A DNA stretch of 64,000 bases from Paracoccaceae bacterium. Lineage in GTDB: Bacteria; Pseudomonadota; Alphaproteobacteria; Rhodobacterales; Rhodobacteraceae. The notes beneath the pieces are model-generated. The model saw only the letters and a list, made by a program, of their open reading frames with translations. It made no database searches and was not told the DNA's origin. The stretch is from positions 310,001 through 374,000 of the forward strand of contig JAGQRW010000007.1 of the NCBI GenBank assembly GCA_020425085.1, read 5' to 3'. Position 1 is the first letter of the stretch; every line of letters begins with the position of its first letter. Of the stretch, positions 52,987 through 63,670 are shown in pieces. A program made the translations under genes and the position numbers.

Positions 52987-54588
52987 TCACTCAGCCGCGA
53001 CGGCAGCCGCCGGAGCAGCGGTGCGCGATTTTTCGGGCGTGCTGGTGACGGTTTTCCATAGATTGACGCACATGATGATCGCGCCGGTGAGATAAAATAC
53101 ACCGCCGAGCGCACGCACCACATAGTAGGGATATTTGGCGGCCACAGTGTCGGCGAACGAGTTCACGAGGAAACCCTGCGCATCAACCTCGCGCCACATC
53201 AGCCCCTCCATGATGCCGCTGACCCACATCGAACTGGCGTATAGAACGATACCGATGGTCGCCAGCCAGAAATGCCAGGAAACCATCGACAGACTGTACA
53301 GCCGCGCGCGGCCCCATAGGCGTGGCGTCAGGAAGTAAAGCGCACCGAACGTGACCATGCCGTTCCAGCCAAGGGCGCCGGAATGCACATGCCCGATGGT
53401 CCAGTCGGTATAATGACTGAGCGAGTTGACGGCGCGGATCGACATCATCGGCCCCTCGAAGGTGGACATGCCGTAAAAGCCGATGGAAACCACCATCATC
53501 CTGAGGACCGGATCGGTCCGCAACTTGTCCCAGGCACCGGAAACCGTCATCAGGCCGTTGATCATGCCACCCCAGGACGGCATCCAAAGGATGATGGAAA
53601 AGGTCATGCCCAGGAACTGCGCCCAATCGGGCAGCGCGGTATAGTGCAGATGGTGCGGACCGGCCCAGATATAAAGAAAGATCAGCGCCCAGAAATGGAT
53701 GATCGACAATTTGTAGCTGTAGACCGGGCGTTCCGCCTGTTTCGGCACGAAATAGTACATCATGCCCAAAAAGCCCGCCGTCAGAAAAAAGCCGACGGCG
53801 TTATGGCCGTACCACCATTGCGTCAGTGCATCCTGCACGCCCGAGAAAAGTTGTACCGACTTGGAGCCAAAGATCGAAACCGGCATGCTGAGGTTGTTGA
53901 CGATGTGCAGCATGGCAATGGTCAGGATGAACGAAAGATAGAACCAGTTGGCGACGTAGATGTGCGGCTCTTTTCGTTTGATCAGGGTGCCCATGAACAC
54001 CACCAGATAGGCAACCCAGACCACGGTCAGCCAGATATCCACATACCATTCCGGTTCGGCATATTCCTTGGATTGGGTAACCCCCAAAAGATACCCGGTT
54101 GCAGCCAGCACGATGAACAACTGATAGCCCCAGAACACGAACCACGCCAGATTGCCGCCCCAGAGCCGCGCCGCGCAGGTACGTTGCACCACATAAAACG
54201 AGGTGGCGATCAGCGCATTGCCGCCAAAGGCAAAGATCACCGCCGACGTATGCAGCGGGCGAACGCGGCCAAAGGTGGTCCAGGGCAGATCGAGGTTGAG
54301 AAGCGGATAGGCCAGTTCGAACGCGGCATAGGTGCCGACCAGAAATCCGGCCAGCCCCCAGAAACAGGTGGCAATCACCCCGGCCCTGATCACCCCGTCG
54401 TTATAGCCGGTATTGGCGGGTTTTGGCGGGTCGTTGGTGTGGCGAAGGGTGTAGATGAACAGGCCAAGCGAAACCAGAACAACAATGATCGCATGTATCT
54501 GATAAGCTGTGTCATGGGCGAAATTGGCTGCCATTGCGGCCAACAGCGTGACGATCGCCAGCACGATCAGCTTGAAATAGTCGAGCAT
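52987..54588 (-). CDS. ccoN: cbb3-type cytochrome c oxidase subunit I CcoN
   Basis: Catalytic subunit of the high-affinity proton-pumping oxidase, 533 residues and about 12 helices. Haem and copper histidines are seen in [36 protein letters not shown] (with the Tyr-His pair region), [14 protein letters not shown] and the [14 protein letters not shown] block. CcoN reduces oxygen at low concentration. It heads ccoNOQP, and an FnrL box at 54679-54692 lies 91 bases upstream of its start. Confidence 0.97.
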   Translation of the reverse strand: MLDYFKLIVLAIVTLLAAMAANFAHDTAYQIHAIIVVLVSLGLFIYTLRHTNDPPKPANTGYNDGVIRAGVIATCFWGLAGFLVGTYAAFELAYPLLNLDLPWTTFGRVRPLHTSAVIFAFGGNALIATSFYVVQRTCAARLWGGNLAWFVFWGYQLFIVLAATGYLLGVTQSKEYAEPEWYVDIWLTVVWVAYLVVFMGTLIKRKEPHIYVANWFYLSFILTIAMLHIVNNLSMPVSIFGSKSVQLFSGVQDALTQWWYGHNAVGFFLTAGFLGMMYYFVPKQAERPVYSYKLSIIHFWALIFLYIWAGPHHLHYTALPDWAQFLGMTFSIILWMPSWGGMINGLMTVSGAWDKLRTDPVLRMMVVSIGFYGMSTFEGPMMSIRAVNSLSHYTDWTIGHVHSGALGWNGMVTFGALYFLTPRLWGRARLYSLSMVSWHFWLATIGIVLYASSMWVSGIMEGLMWREVDAQGFLVNSFADTVAAKYPYYVVRALGGVFYLTGAIIMCVNLWKTVTSTPEKSRTAAPAAAVAAE

Positions 54589-54678
54589 TTGGTATCCTTT
54601 TTCCGTGTGCCCCGGTCATAATTGACGCAGTGCGGCCCTGTAGCCTTGTTCTCGTGTACGCACATCACCAAATCTACC

Positions 54679-54692
54679 TTGATCCATGTCAA
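54679..54692. promoter_or_regulatory. FnrL box between ccoN and universal stress gene
   Basis: TTGATCCATGTCAA matches TTGAT/C-N4-G/ATCAA. It can serve both divergent genes. On the plus strand a -10 hexamer TATGAT (54714-54719) lies 31 bases from the box centre, nearly the spacing of a class II Fnr promoter, predicting a start near 54726 for the stress gene. On the minus strand a good -10 is less clear. Confidence 0.85.
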
Positions 54693-54713
54693 AAACAACG
54701 AATTTTGGCGGCA

Positions 54714-54719
54714 TATGAT
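54714..54719 (+). promoter_or_regulatory. Probable -10 element of the universal stress gene
   Basis: TATGAT, five of six bases of TATAAT, 31 bases downstream of the FnrL box centre, with a leader of about 79 bases to the start codon at 54805. Spacing supports Fnr activation. Confidence 0.5.
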
Positions 54720-54804
54720 CAGATAGCGTTAGCGTGGATCATGGTTGAAATTCGCCCATCGGTCAAAGCTGAAACCGAGATTTGTGCAACCAAAGGAGAG
54801 ATTG

Positions 54805-55641
54805 ATGCAGTTCAAATCAATAATGACCGTCTGGGACAGTCAGGAACGCGCTGCCCCGGCAATGGATCTGGCAAGACGGATGGCGATGGAGTCCGATGGC
54901 CATCTTGACGTGCTTTGCATCGGGATCGACCGTATTCAGCCCGGACTTTACTATGCCGGGGCCACACCGATTGCCAGCGGGGAAAGCATTCAGGACGCCA
55001 TCAAGGAAGCCCGCGAAAGCGAGGCAAAGGCCAAGGCGTATTTTGACGGTTCCGCCCTGAACTGGTCCAGCCAGAGCACAGTGGCGCAAATCAGCGGGCT
55101 TTCGCATGTGGTCGGAGACATGGCGCGGTTCAACGATCTTGTGGTGCTGCCGCATCCCTATGGCAAGGATGTGCCGGAAGAATCCGCCTTCATACTTGAA
55201 GCGGTATTGTTTCGCGGCCATACGCCGGTTCTTGTCTGCCCGGCAAAGACGCCTGAAAGTTTTGGCAAACGGATCGTCATCGGCTGGAACGACAGCGACG
55301 AGGCGATGGCTGCGATCAAGACCGCGCTGCCGCTGATAGCAAAGGCCGATGCGGTGGATATCGCCATCATCGACCCCAAACGCCATGCCGAGGATCAGTC
55401 CGATATCGGTTCGAACCTGTCGAAAATGCTGACACGTCATGGTGCCAAGGTAACGGTTTCCGTGCTGGCACGAACCGTACCCAAGATCTCGGACATTCTG
55501 GAAAGGCACGCAATCGATTTCGATGCCGACATGATCGTCGTGGGTGCCTATGGCCATTCACGCCTGCGCGAATCGATTATGGGCGGTACCACGCGCAACC
55601 TACTCGAAGGATTTTCCTTGCCGGTGCTGATGGCGCGCTGA
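54805..55641 (+). CDS. universal stress protein, UspA family
   Basis: Cytoplasmic protein of 278 residues, the length of tandem UspA proteins. The second half ends with VVGAYGHSRLRESIMGGTTRNLLEG, the G-x2-G-x9-G-S/T nucleotide-binding motif. The first half (MQFKSIMTVWDSQERAAPAMDLA) keeps the fold but not this motif. ATG 54805 follows AAAGGAGAG. It shares the FnrL box region with ccoN and is close to fnrL, consistent with induction at low oxygen. Confidence 0.9.
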   Translation: MQFKSIMTVWDSQERAAPAMDLARRMAMESDGHLDVLCIGIDRIQPGLYYAGATPIASGESIQDAIKEARESEAKAKAYFDGSALNWSSQSTVAQISGLSHVVGDMARFNDLVVLPHPYGKDVPEESAFILEAVLFRGHTPVLVCPAKTPESFGKRIVIGWNDSDEAMAAIKTALPLIAKADAVDIAIIDPKRHAEDQSDIGSNLSKMLTRHGAKVTVSVLARTVPKISDILERHAIDFDADMIVVGAYGHSRLRESIMGGTTRNLLEGFSLPVLMAR

Positions 55642-55669
55642 GGGTCGGGTTTTCAGTCGGACGGCGGCG

Positions 55670-56416
55670 TCAGGTCCAGATGCCGCCGTCGGTATCATCG
55701 CCGGTTTCATTCAGCAGCGTGGCAAAATCAATGATGTTGATGTGCCGCTTGCCTTGCAGTTCAATGATGCCTTCGCGTTTCAGGGCCGAGACCTGGCGAC
55801 TGACGGTTTCCAGCGTCAGTCCCAGATAATCCGCCATCGCTTCGCGCGATAGCGGCAGATCGAATTCTACATTCCCCGAAATCGGTTGCAGGTGCAGGCT
55901 GGCATCGCGCCGCGCGATGATCGACAACAGGCTGGCGATTTTTTCGCGCGCTGTCTTGCGGCCAAGCAACAGCATCCATTCGCGCGCTGAATCCAGTTCA
56001 TCGAGGGTCATTTCAAGTAGCCGGCGACTGATCGCGGGCGATTGCACCATCAGTCTTTCAAACGCGGATTTCTGGAACCGGCACAGCGTCACCTCGGTTG
56101 CCGCCACCACATCGAAGGGAGCTGATTCGCGCCCCGGGCGACCAACGAAATCGCTGGGCAGCAACATGCCGACCATCTGCCGGCGCCCATCCTCCATGGT
56201 TTGTGAAAGGGTTGCCACACCACTGACCACCGAACCCAGGAACTGCACCTGATCGCCGGCCCAGATGATCGTCTGCCCGGCCTCGTAGGTGCGGTAGGTC
56301 TTCATGCGGTCCAGAATTTCCAGCTCATCCGCAGTTGAGCGTGAACAGACCGCACGATGCCGGATAGGGCAATCGCGACAATCGGTTTTTACAAATAGTG
56401 TCGCCTTCACGTTCAT
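55670..56416 (-). CDS. fnrL: Fnr-type oxygen-sensing transcription regulator FnrL
   Basis: Regulator of 248 residues. Cysteines 13, 16 and 24 (DCRDCPIRHRAVC) with Cys112 (VTLCRFQ) are placed to hold the oxygen-labile [4Fe-4S] cluster. A cyclic-nucleotide-type beta barrel follows, then the helix-turn-helix LSREAMADYLGLTLETVSRQ with the E..SR DNA contacts of Fnr, which read TTGAT. ATG 56416 gives this N-terminus; a longer frame to 56647 runs across the hemN promoter. It is divergent from hemN, and the box at 56432-56445 lies 16 bases from its start, so autoregulation is likely. Confidence 0.95.
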   Translation of the reverse strand: MNVKATLFVKTDCRDCPIRHRAVCSRSTADELEILDRMKTYRTYEAGQTIIWAGDQVQFLGSVVSGVATLSQTMEDGRRQMVGMLLPSDFVGRPGRESAPFDVVAATEVTLCRFQKSAFERLMVQSPAISRRLLEMTLDELDSAREWMLLLGRKTAREKIASLLSIIARRDASLHLQPISGNVEFDLPLSREAMADYLGLTLETVSRQVSALKREGIIELQGKRHINIIDFATLLNETGDDTDGGIWT

Positions 56417-56431
56417 TTTCGGGCCGGGGAT

Positions 56432-56445
56432 TTGATCTCGATCAA
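56432..56445. promoter_or_regulatory. FnrL box between fnrL and hemN
   Basis: TTGATCTCGATCAA is a perfect match to the Fnr consensus. Its centre is 41.5 bases upstream of the hemN start codon and 22 bases upstream of the fnrL start, so it can activate hemN and repress fnrL from one site. Confidence 0.88.
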
Positions 56446-56479
56446 GGTGAAAAAAATTGCCGTCCCCATAGGTATTCCA

Positions 56480-57835
56480 ATGACCCAGCAAACGCAACTC
56501 GCCCGGCTCGGATTGTTCGACGCCAAAGTTCCGCGATACACCTCGTATCCGACGGCACCGCAGTTCAGCACCAGCGTTCAGGCCTCGCATTACAAGCGTT
56601 GGCTGGCCGAGGTTCCTGAAGGCGGTCAGGTTTCGCTCTATATCCATGTGCCATTCTGCAAACGACTTTGCTGGTTCTGCGCCTGCCGCACCCAGGGGGT
56701 GAACAACAACGATCCGGTCAATTCATATCTGGCCACCCTGAAGGACGAAATCGGGATGGTCGCGGATATATTGCCAAGGGGCGTGAAACTGTCGCGGCTG
56801 CATTGGGGCGGTGGCACGCCGACGATCATGGAGGCGGATCAGATCGAATCACTGGCCCGTGCCATTACCGATGCCCTGCCATTTGCCGAGGGTGCCGAGT
56901 TTTCGGTCGAGGTGGACCCCAATGAGCTGGACGACAGCCGCCTTGACGCGCTGGCCGCCGCCGGTATGAACCGCGCCAGCATCGGCGTGCAGGATTTCGA
57001 TCCGAAGATCCAGAAAACCATCGGCCGCGAGCAGGGGTTCGAGATTACCCGCGATGTCGCCGACAAGCTGCGCGCGCGTGGCATTCACAGCCTCAACACC
57101 GATATCCTGTTTGGTCTGCCGCATCAGGATATCGCGTCGATCACCGACACCACCAACAAGCTGATCAGCCTGTCGCCCGACCGGGTGGCGCTTTATGGCT
57201 ATGCGCATGTGCCGTGGATGTCCAAGCGCCAGACGATGATCCCGGAACAGCATCTGCCCGGCTCACGCGATCGTCTTTCGCTATACGACGTGGCGCGGGA
57301 TCTGTTTCTGGCGGCAGGGTATCGTGCCATCGGCATCGACCATTTCGCCAAACCCGGTGACGGGCTGGATATGGCCGCCAGCAATGGCACGTTAAGGCGG
57401 AATTTTCAGGGCTATACCGATGATACCTGCATGACCCTGATCGGCCTTGGTGCATCGGCAATCTCACGCTTTCCGCAGGGATATGTGCAGAATATCAGCG
57501 CCACCTCGCCCTATCTGGCGCAGATACGCCAGGGCAACCTTGCCTCGGCGCGCGGCCACGCCTTTACTGCCGAGGATCTTTTGCGTTCGCGCGTGATCGA
57601 GGAAATCATGTGCAATTTTGCCTTCGATCTGGCGGCGGTCGAGGCGGAATTCGACAGCGTTGCCGTCAACCTCAGGCCGGAAATGCGGCTGGTACAGGCG
57701 AAATACGCCCCATTTACCAGGCTTGACGGCACCACTTTGCGAATCCTGCCCGAAGGCCAGCCGCTGACCCGCATGGTAGCGCGGGAATTTGACGCCTACG
57801 CCATGGATGCCTCGGGGCATTCGATGGCAATCTAG
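56480..57835 (+). CDS. hemN: oxygen-independent coproporphyrinogen III oxidase
   Basis: Radical SAM enzyme of 451 residues that makes protoporphyrinogen without oxygen. The cluster motif is Cys60-x3-Cys64-x2-Cys67-x-Cys69 in HVPFCKRLCWFCACRTQG. The fourth cysteine and the N-terminal VPRYTSYPTAPQFS mark true HemN rather than the HemW chaperone. HWGGGTPTIM, SVEVDPNEL and GYAHVPWMSKRQ follow. ATG 56480 is supported by homology and by the FnrL box just upstream. It supplies haem to the cbb3 oxidase under low oxygen. Its stop lies nine bases from the convergent yejF stop. Confidence 0.96.
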   Translation: MTQQTQLARLGLFDAKVPRYTSYPTAPQFSTSVQASHYKRWLAEVPEGGQVSLYIHVPFCKRLCWFCACRTQGVNNNDPVNSYLATLKDEIGMVADILPRGVKLSRLHWGGGTPTIMEADQIESLARAITDALPFAEGAEFSVEVDPNELDDSRLDALAAAGMNRASIGVQDFDPKIQKTIGREQGFEITRDVADKLRARGIHSLNTDILFGLPHQDIASITDTTNKLISLSPDRVALYGYAHVPWMSKRQTMIPEQHLPGSRDRLSLYDVARDLFLAAGYRAIGIDHFAKPGDGLDMAASNGTLRRNFQGYTDDTCMTLIGLGASAISRFPQGYVQNISATSPYLAQIRQGNLASARGHAFTAEDLLRSRVIEEIMCNFAFDLAAVEAEFDSVAVNLRPEMRLVQAKYAPFTRLDGTTLRILPEGQPLTRMVAREFDAYAMDASGHSMAI

Positions 57836-57844
57836 GGCAGCACC

Positions 57845-59452
57845 CTAGACATCGCTAAGGTCAAACGCAGCTTTCATCAGACGTTTGGTATAGTCGGTTT
57901 CAGGGTGGTCAAACACCTTGTCGCCGACGCCCTGTTCCACGATATCCCCGTCTTTCATCACCAGAACCTTGTGGCTAAGGGCGCGCACCACCTTCAAATC
58001 ATGGCTGATGAACAGATAGGCCAGCTTGTACTTGTTCTGAAGGTCGCGCAGCAGATCAACGATCTGTACCTGCACCGTCATGTCAAGGGCCGAGGTCGGC
58101 TCATCCAGCACCACCAGTCGGGGTTTCAGCACCATCGCCCTTGCAATGGCGATGCGCTGCCGCTGGCCGCCGGAAAATTCATGCGGATAGCGGTTCAACA
58201 TGCTGGCATCCAGCCCCACTTCGGTCAGGATGTCGGCCACCATCCGGCGCATTGCATCCCCCTTGTGAACCCCTTGCACCTCCAGCCCTTCGGCCACGAT
58301 CTGTTCAATCGTCAGGCGTGGCGAGAGCGAGCCGTAGGGGTCCTGAAACACCATCTGCATATCCTTGCGCAGGGGTTTCAGGTGGCGGTTTCTGAGGCCA
58401 TGCACATCCTGCCCCAGAAACTCGATCCGTCCTTCCGAGGACAAAAGCCGCATCACCCCAAGCGCCAGCGTCGTCTTGCCGGAACCGCTTTCGCCGACAA
58501 TGCCGATGGTTTCGCTTTCGCCGATCTCGAACGTCGCGTCATTCACGGCCTTGATATGGCCGATGGTCTTGCGAAAAATGCCGCGACGGACCGGGAACCA
58601 GACGCGCAGGTTTTCGGTTTTCAGCAGCAGCTTTGAACCCTTGGGCACCGGATCCGGCCGCCCCCTGGGTTCGGCGGCCAGCAGCTTTTGCGTATAGGGG
58701 TGGCGGGGATTGGCGAAAACTTTGGCCGCCGGGCCACTTTCAACGATTTCACCGCCCTGCATCACGTTCACCCTATCGGCGATCTTGCGAACGATGGCCA
58801 GGTCGTGGGTGATGAACAACAGGCCCATCCCCTCGCTTTTCTGCAAGCCCGCCAGCAATTCGAGGATTTGCGCCTGGATGGTCACGTCAACGGCGGTTGT
58901 CGGTTCATCCGCGATCAGCAGATCGGGTCCGTTGGCCAGCGCCATGGCGATCATGATCCGCTGCCGCTGGCCGCCGGAAAACTGATGGGGATAGTTGCCA
59001 AGGCGGCCTTCGGGGTCGCGGATGCCGACCTTGTTCAACAGATCAATGATCCGCGCCCGCGCCGCCGCACCGGTCAGCCCGGAATGCAGCGCGATGCTTT
59101 CGCCGATCTGTTTTTCCAGCGTGTGCAGCGGGTTGAGCGAGGTCATCGGTTCCTGAAAGACGAAACTGATATCATTGCCGCGCACCCGCCTCAGGGTTTT
59201 CTGGTCGGCCCCGATCATCTCGGTGCCGCGATAGTTCACCGATCCGGTGATATGCGCTGAATCCGGCAGAAGTTTCACGGTGGAAAGGGCGGTAACGGAT
59301 TTTCCCGAGCCGCTTTCACCCACCAGCGCCACGGTTTCCCCGGCCCTGATATCAAGTGAAACATTGCGAACGGCGGGTGAATTGGCACCAAAGGCGACCG
59401 AAAGGTTGTCGATTGTCAGGATCGGTGCATCTTTGTTGTCGTGATCCCTCAT
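57845..59452 (-). CDS. yejF: peptide ABC transporter ATPase, fused (YejF)
   Basis: Double ATPase of 535 residues with two complete nucleotide-binding domains: Walker [11 protein letters not shown] and [10 protein letters not shown], signatures FSGGQRQR twice, and Walker [15 protein letters not shown] and [12 protein letters not shown]. Fused ATPases of this type belong to the microcin C/oligopeptide importer YejABEF. It is the last gene of the yejABEF run and overlaps yejE by four bases. Confidence 0.94.
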   Translation of the reverse strand: MRDHDNKDAPILTIDNLSVAFGANSPAVRNVSLDIRAGETVALVGESGSGKSVTALSTVKLLPDSAHITGSVNYRGTEMIGADQKTLRRVRGNDISFVFQEPMTSLNPLHTLEKQIGESIALHSGLTGAAARARIIDLLNKVGIRDPEGRLGNYPHQFSGGQRQRIMIAMALANGPDLLIADEPTTAVDVTIQAQILELLAGLQKSEGMGLLFITHDLAIVRKIADRVNVMQGGEIVESGPAAKVFANPRHPYTQKLLAAEPRGRPDPVPKGSKLLLKTENLRVWFPVRRGIFRKTIGHIKAVNDATFEIGESETIGIVGESGSGKTTLALGVMRLLSSEGRIEFLGQDVHGLRNRHLKPLRKDMQMVFQDPYGSLSPRLTIEQIVAEGLEVQGVHKGDAMRRMVADILTEVGLDASMLNRYPHEFSGGQRQRIAIARAMVLKPRLVVLDEPTSALDMTVQVQIVDLLRDLQNKYKLAYLFISHDLKVVRALSHKVLVMKDGDIVEQGVGDKVFDHPETDYTKRLMKAAFDLSDV

Positions 59453-60564
59453 TTGAAGGTCTTTCTGGGGTCAAACGCGTCGCGCACCCCTTCAAAGATG
59501 AACACCAGCAAAGACAGCATCACCGCAAAGGTCACAAAGGCGGCAAAGGCCAGCCACGGTGCCTGAAGGTTCTGTTTCGCCTGCAAAGCCAGTTCCCCCA
59601 GCGATGGATAGGATGCAGGCAGGCCGAAGCCAAGGAAATCCAGCGATGCCAGCGTGCCAATGGAACCGGTGATCAGAAACGGCATCATGGTCAGCGTGGC
59701 GACCATGGCGTTGGGCAGGATATGCCGGAACATGATCTTGGCGTCACCAACCCCCATGGCGCGGGCGGCGCGGGTATATTCGAAATTCCGCGCTCTCAGG
59801 AACTCGGCCCGGACCACGCCGATCAGGGCCGTCCAACTGAACAGCGCGATCAGAAACGCCAATAGCTGAAAGGTCATGGTGAACATCGCCGACAGGATGA
59901 TGATGATGTAAAGGCTGGGAATATTTCCCCAGATTTCGACGATGCGCTGGAACACCAGATCGACCCAGCCGCCGAAATAACCCATGGAAGCCCCCGCCGC
60001 GATGCCGATCACGGATGAGACAACGACCACGAACAGTGCAAACAGCGTCGAGATGCGAAACCCGTAGATGATCCGCGCCAGCACGTCGCGGGTCTGATCG
60101 TCGGTGCCAAGCCAGTGGTTCCTGTCCGGCGCACCGGGGGCGGGTTGTACGTCATAGTTGATGGTGTTGAAGGAATAAGGCACCGGCGCATTCAGGATCC
60201 AGCCCCGGTCGATCTTCTTGCCCTGAACCTCGCCGTCGGCGGCATCGGCGATCACCGCTTCGGGATCGTCGAAACAGGCATCAAGCCCACCTGTCACGAT
60301 CAGGCAGCGTACTTCGGGGGCGGGATACTCTGCCTCGGTCTTGAATTCGCCGCCGAAGGTGGTTTCCGGGTAGAACTTCAGCACCGGAAAGTGCCACTCG
60401 CCGCGATAGCTGACGATCAGCGGCTTGTCGTTGGCGACGAATTCGGCGAACAGGCAGGTCACGAACAGGCCAAGGAATATCCACAGCGACCAGAGGGCGC
60501 GGCGGTTTTGGCGGAAATTATGCCAGCGGCGCTCGCCAAGGCTGCCCTGCCGCAGAAACCTCAT
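59449..60564 (-). CDS. yejE: peptide ABC transporter permease YejE
   Basis: Permease of 371 residues. After a first helix ([20 protein letters not shown]) comes a long periplasmic domain with [18 protein letters not shown], the family trait, then five helices and the coupling loop [20 protein letters not shown]. It overlaps yejB by four bases. Confidence 0.95.
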   Translation of the reverse strand: MRFLRQGSLGERRWHNFRQNRRALWSLWIFLGLFVTCLFAEFVANDKPLIVSYRGEWHFPVLKFYPETTFGGEFKTEAEYPAPEVRCLIVTGGLDACFDDPEAVIADAADGEVQGKKIDRGWILNAPVPYSFNTINYDVQPAPGAPDRNHWLGTDDQTRDVLARIIYGFRISTLFALFVVVVSSVIGIAAGASMGYFGGWVDLVFQRIVEIWGNIPSLYIIIILSAMFTMTFQLLAFLIALFSWTALIGVVRAEFLRARNFEYTRAARAMGVGDAKIMFRHILPNAMVATLTMMPFLITGSIGTLASLDFLGFGLPASYPSLGELALQAKQNLQAPWLAFAAFVTFAVMLSLLVFIFEGVRDAFDPRKTFK

Positions 60565-61634
60565 GTTTCGCGGCTTTCGAAATCAATGCGCGGATCGACC
60601 CAGACATAGGTAAGATCAGACAGAAGATTGACAAACAGACCAAGTATGCCGAACACATAAAGCGTGCCGAACAAAACCGGATAATCGCGGTTCACCGCCG
60701 CCTCGAACCCCAGCCGTCCCATGCCATCCAGCGAAAACACGATCTCGATGATCAACGAGCCGGTGAAGAAGATCGAGATAAAGGCGGCGGGAAAACCGGC
60801 GATGACAATCAGCATGGCGTTGCGGAAAACATGGCCATAAAACACCCGGCGTTCGGTCAGACCCTTGGCGCGGGCGGTCATCACATATTGTTTCTTGATC
60901 TCGTCAAGGAATGAATTCTTGGTCAACAGCGTCAGCGTGGCAAAGGCGGCGATGGTGTTGGCAGCGACCGGCAGCACGATATGCCAGAGGTAATCCTTGA
61001 TCTGCCCCAGCATCGAAAGCTCGGAAAAATTTTCCGAGGTCAGCCCGCGCAAAGGGAACCATTTCAGATATGAGCCGCCCGCAAATACCACCAACAGCAG
61101 AATGGCGAACAGAAACCCCGGAATGGCATAGGCCACGATGATCAAAGCCGATGTCCAGGTGTCAAAGCCCGAACCGTCGTGCACCGCCTTGCGAATGCCC
61201 ATGGGGATCGAGATCAGATAGGCCAGCAGTGTTGTCCAAAGGCCGAGCGTGATCGAAACCGGCAGTTTTTCCTTCACCAATTCGATCACGCTGATCGAGC
61301 GGAAATAGCTTTCGCCAAAGTCAAAGCGCAGGTAGTTGCCCATCATCAGGAAAAACCGTTCCACCGGTGGCTTGTCAAAGCCGAACTGTTTTTCCAGATC
61401 CTTGATGAAATCCGCAGGCAGGCCCTTGGCGCCCTGATACTCGCCCGAACCTGAACCCACCTCGGAACCACCACCGGCGATGCGGTCGGTGGCGCTGCTT
61501 TGCTGGTCAAGCTGACTGAGGATATGTTCGATCGGTCCGCCCGGCACAAATTGCACCAGTGCAAAGTTGATGATCATGATCCCCAGCAAGGTGGGAATCA
61601 TCAGCAGGATACGCCTGAGGATATATGCGCCCAT
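60561..61634 (-). CDS. yejB: peptide ABC transporter permease YejB
   Basis: Permease of 357 residues. The start [20 protein letters not shown] and [16 protein letters not shown] are DppB-like, with a YejB-specific soluble insertion (about residues 40-90) and the loop [22 protein letters not shown]. It pairs with YejE and lies 21 bases after yejA. Confidence 0.95.
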   Translation of the reverse strand: MGAYILRRILLMIPTLLGIMIINFALVQFVPGGPIEHILSQLDQQSSATDRIAGGGSEVGSGSGEYQGAKGLPADFIKDLEKQFGFDKPPVERFFLMMGNYLRFDFGESYFRSISVIELVKEKLPVSITLGLWTTLLAYLISIPMGIRKAVHDGSGFDTWTSALIIVAYAIPGFLFAILLLVVFAGGSYLKWFPLRGLTSENFSELSMLGQIKDYLWHIVLPVAANTIAAFATLTLLTKNSFLDEIKKQYVMTARAKGLTERRVFYGHVFRNAMLIVIAGFPAAFISIFFTGSLIIEIVFSLDGMGRLGFEAAVNRDYPVLFGTLYVFGILGLFVNLLSDLTYVWVDPRIDFESRET

Positions 61635-61655
61635 ATGCGGGGTTTGCCCCTTTTG

Positions 61656-63554
61656 TCAGAGTGCGCCTGCTGCTTTTAGGCGCGCTGCCTTAGCCTCGTC
61701 ATACCACCAGAAATCCATTTCGCCCATAGCAAAGGGCGGCAGATGTTCGGGGCGGCCAAACACATCCAGATAGGCGATGTTGTGATAGGGGTTGTACCAT
61801 TGCGGCACCCAGATATGCAGCGCCCTCAGCGCGCGATCCAGCGCCTTGACCGCCACGGACAGCGTTGCACGCGATTTCGCCTGCTCGACCTTGTTCAAAA
61901 GTGCGTCAATCGCCGGGTTGGCCAGCCCGGCCACGTTGTTTGACCCCGGCACATCGGCGGATTGGCTGGAAAAGATGCCGCGCAGTTCCAGCCCCGGTGT
62001 CAGCGACATCACATAACGCCTTGTGGTGATGTCGAAATCGAAACTCTTTTCGCGTTCGGTCGCCTGGGCGCTGTCGACATTGTTCAGGCTGGCAATGATG
62101 CCAAGGCGTTTCAGGTTTTCGATATAGGGGTTCATGATCCGCTCGAAACTCGGGCTGTCATTGAGGATTTCGACCTTAAGCTGTTCGCCCTTGTCGTTGG
62201 TGCGGATGCCGTTGACCACTTTCCAGCCCGCCGCATCCAGCAGTTTGCCGGCCTGGCTGATCACCCGGCGGTCAAGCTGACTGGGTTTGGATACTGCCGG
62301 GCTGAAGGCGGGTTTGCTGAACACCTCATCCGGCAGTTCGGTCCTGAGCGGTTCCAGCAGGGCAAGTTCTGCCTCGTCCGGCATCCCCTCGGCCTGAAGT
62401 GTCGAGTTTTCCCAAAATGAATCCGTTCGCTGATAAAGACCGTAAAACAGCGCCTGGTTCGACCATTCGAAATTGAACGCCATTCCGATCGCCTCGCGCA
62501 CACGCAGATCCTTGAACTTGTCACGCCTGAGGTTGAACCAGAACCCCTGTGTGCCGGATGGGTTGCCGTCGGGGATCTGTTCCTTGATCACATAGCCTTC
62601 TTTCAGAGCCGGAAAATCATAGGCGGTGCCCCAGACCTTGGACGAAAATTCCTCGCGGAAATTGTATGCGCCACCTTTGAATCCCTCGAACGCGGCGGTG
62701 TAATCGGTGTAGTATTCCACCTTGATGCGGTCGAAATTCTCGCGCCCGACATTGACCGGCAGATCCTTGCCCCAGTAATCATCGCGCCGCTTGTATGATA
62801 CCGTTTTGCCGGGAACCACCTTGTCCAGAACATAGGCACCTGAACCCAGGGGCGGCTCCAGCGTGCTTTCGGCGAAATCCCGGTTGGCGTAATAGGCTTT
62901 GGAAAAAATCGGCAAACCGGCGGCGGTCATCGGCAGGCCGCGGGTATTGGCGCCTGGCTTGAAGGTGAACTTGACGCGGTGGCTGTCAAGTGCCTTGACG
63001 CTTTCAAAATCCGAAAGCGTGACCCGAAAGCTGGGGCGGCCCTTGGCGATCAGCACCTCATACGAGAACACCACGTCATCGGCGGTGATCGGCGTGCCAT
63101 CGGCAAATTGTGCCTCAGGGCGGATGTTGAAGATCGCCCATTGCCGGTTCTCGGGATATTCGATGCTTTCGGCGACCAGACCATAAAGCGAATCCGGCTC
63201 ATCCGCCGATCCGGTCATCAGTGATTCAAAAAACATATTCGACAGCGCCGCCGCCTGACCCTTGAGGATATAGGGCGACATCGAATCAAAGGTTCCGAAT
63301 GCCCAGGTGGAAAATTCGCCGCCTTTGGGCGCATCTGGGTTCACATAATCGAAATGCTGGAAATCCGGCCCGTATTTCAGGTCGCCAAAGGTCGAGATAC
63401 CATGTGATTTGATGGTCATTTCCTCGGCCTTTCCTGCGATTCCGGTCAACAGGAGCGCCAGGAATAAAAGGAATGACATCAGAAGTGGTTTGGTATTCAC
63501 GACGGCCGTTGCTGCCTTGGCGGAATTCCGAAAGTGTTGGGTTTTCCAGTGCAT
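61656..63554 (-). CDS. yejA: peptide ABC transporter binding protein YejA
   Basis: Periplasmic receptor of 632 residues from the family-5 peptide-binding group. The signal peptide hydrophobic core is LLMSFLLFLALLLTGIAG (about residues 25-42), preceded by an unusually long charged start. The mature part has HGISTFGDLKYGPDFQHFDYV, DAPKGGEFSTWAFGTFDS and GTQGFWFNLRRDKFKDLRVR, typical of YejA. ATG 63554 follows AAAGGGTG; the frame stays open to 63689 without a signal. YejABEF brings in short peptides or peptide-like antibiotics. Confidence 0.94.
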   Translation of the reverse strand: MHWKTQHFRNSAKAATAVVNTKPLLMSFLLFLALLLTGIAGKAEEMTIKSHGISTFGDLKYGPDFQHFDYVNPDAPKGGEFSTWAFGTFDSMSPYILKGQAAALSNMFFESLMTGSADEPDSLYGLVAESIEYPENRQWAIFNIRPEAQFADGTPITADDVVFSYEVLIAKGRPSFRVTLSDFESVKALDSHRVKFTFKPGANTRGLPMTAAGLPIFSKAYYANRDFAESTLEPPLGSGAYVLDKVVPGKTVSYKRRDDYWGKDLPVNVGRENFDRIKVEYYTDYTAAFEGFKGGAYNFREEFSSKVWGTAYDFPALKEGYVIKEQIPDGNPSGTQGFWFNLRRDKFKDLRVREAIGMAFNFEWSNQALFYGLYQRTDSFWENSTLQAEGMPDEAELALLEPLRTELPDEVFSKPAFSPAVSKPSQLDRRVISQAGKLLDAAGWKVVNGIRTNDKGEQLKVEILNDSPSFERIMNPYIENLKRLGIIASLNNVDSAQATEREKSFDFDITTRRYVMSLTPGLELRGIFSSQSADVPGSNNVAGLANPAIDALLNKVEQAKSRATLSVAVKALDRALRALHIWVPQWYNPYHNIAYLDVFGRPEHLPPFAMGEMDFWWYDEAKAARLKAAGAL

Positions 63555-63670
63555 ATCACCCTTTCTGCGCCAGCAGGCGACAGGTTTGCGGTCAAATCGT
63601 TTCGGGCAAGGTAAATTCGCACTGTTGTCACTTGCAAGACGCGATTGCGTGAAAAACCCGACTCGGCACG

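Noticed and set aside
53383..54621. Open frame of 412 codons on the plus strand opposite ccoN
   Set aside because: Histidine- and glutamine-rich translation typical of an antisense shadow of a membrane protein gene.
56480..57835. HemW (haem chaperone) instead of HemN
   Set aside because: The C-x3-C-x2-C-x-C motif and the N-terminal RYTSYP segment are those of HemN; HemW lacks the fourth cysteine.
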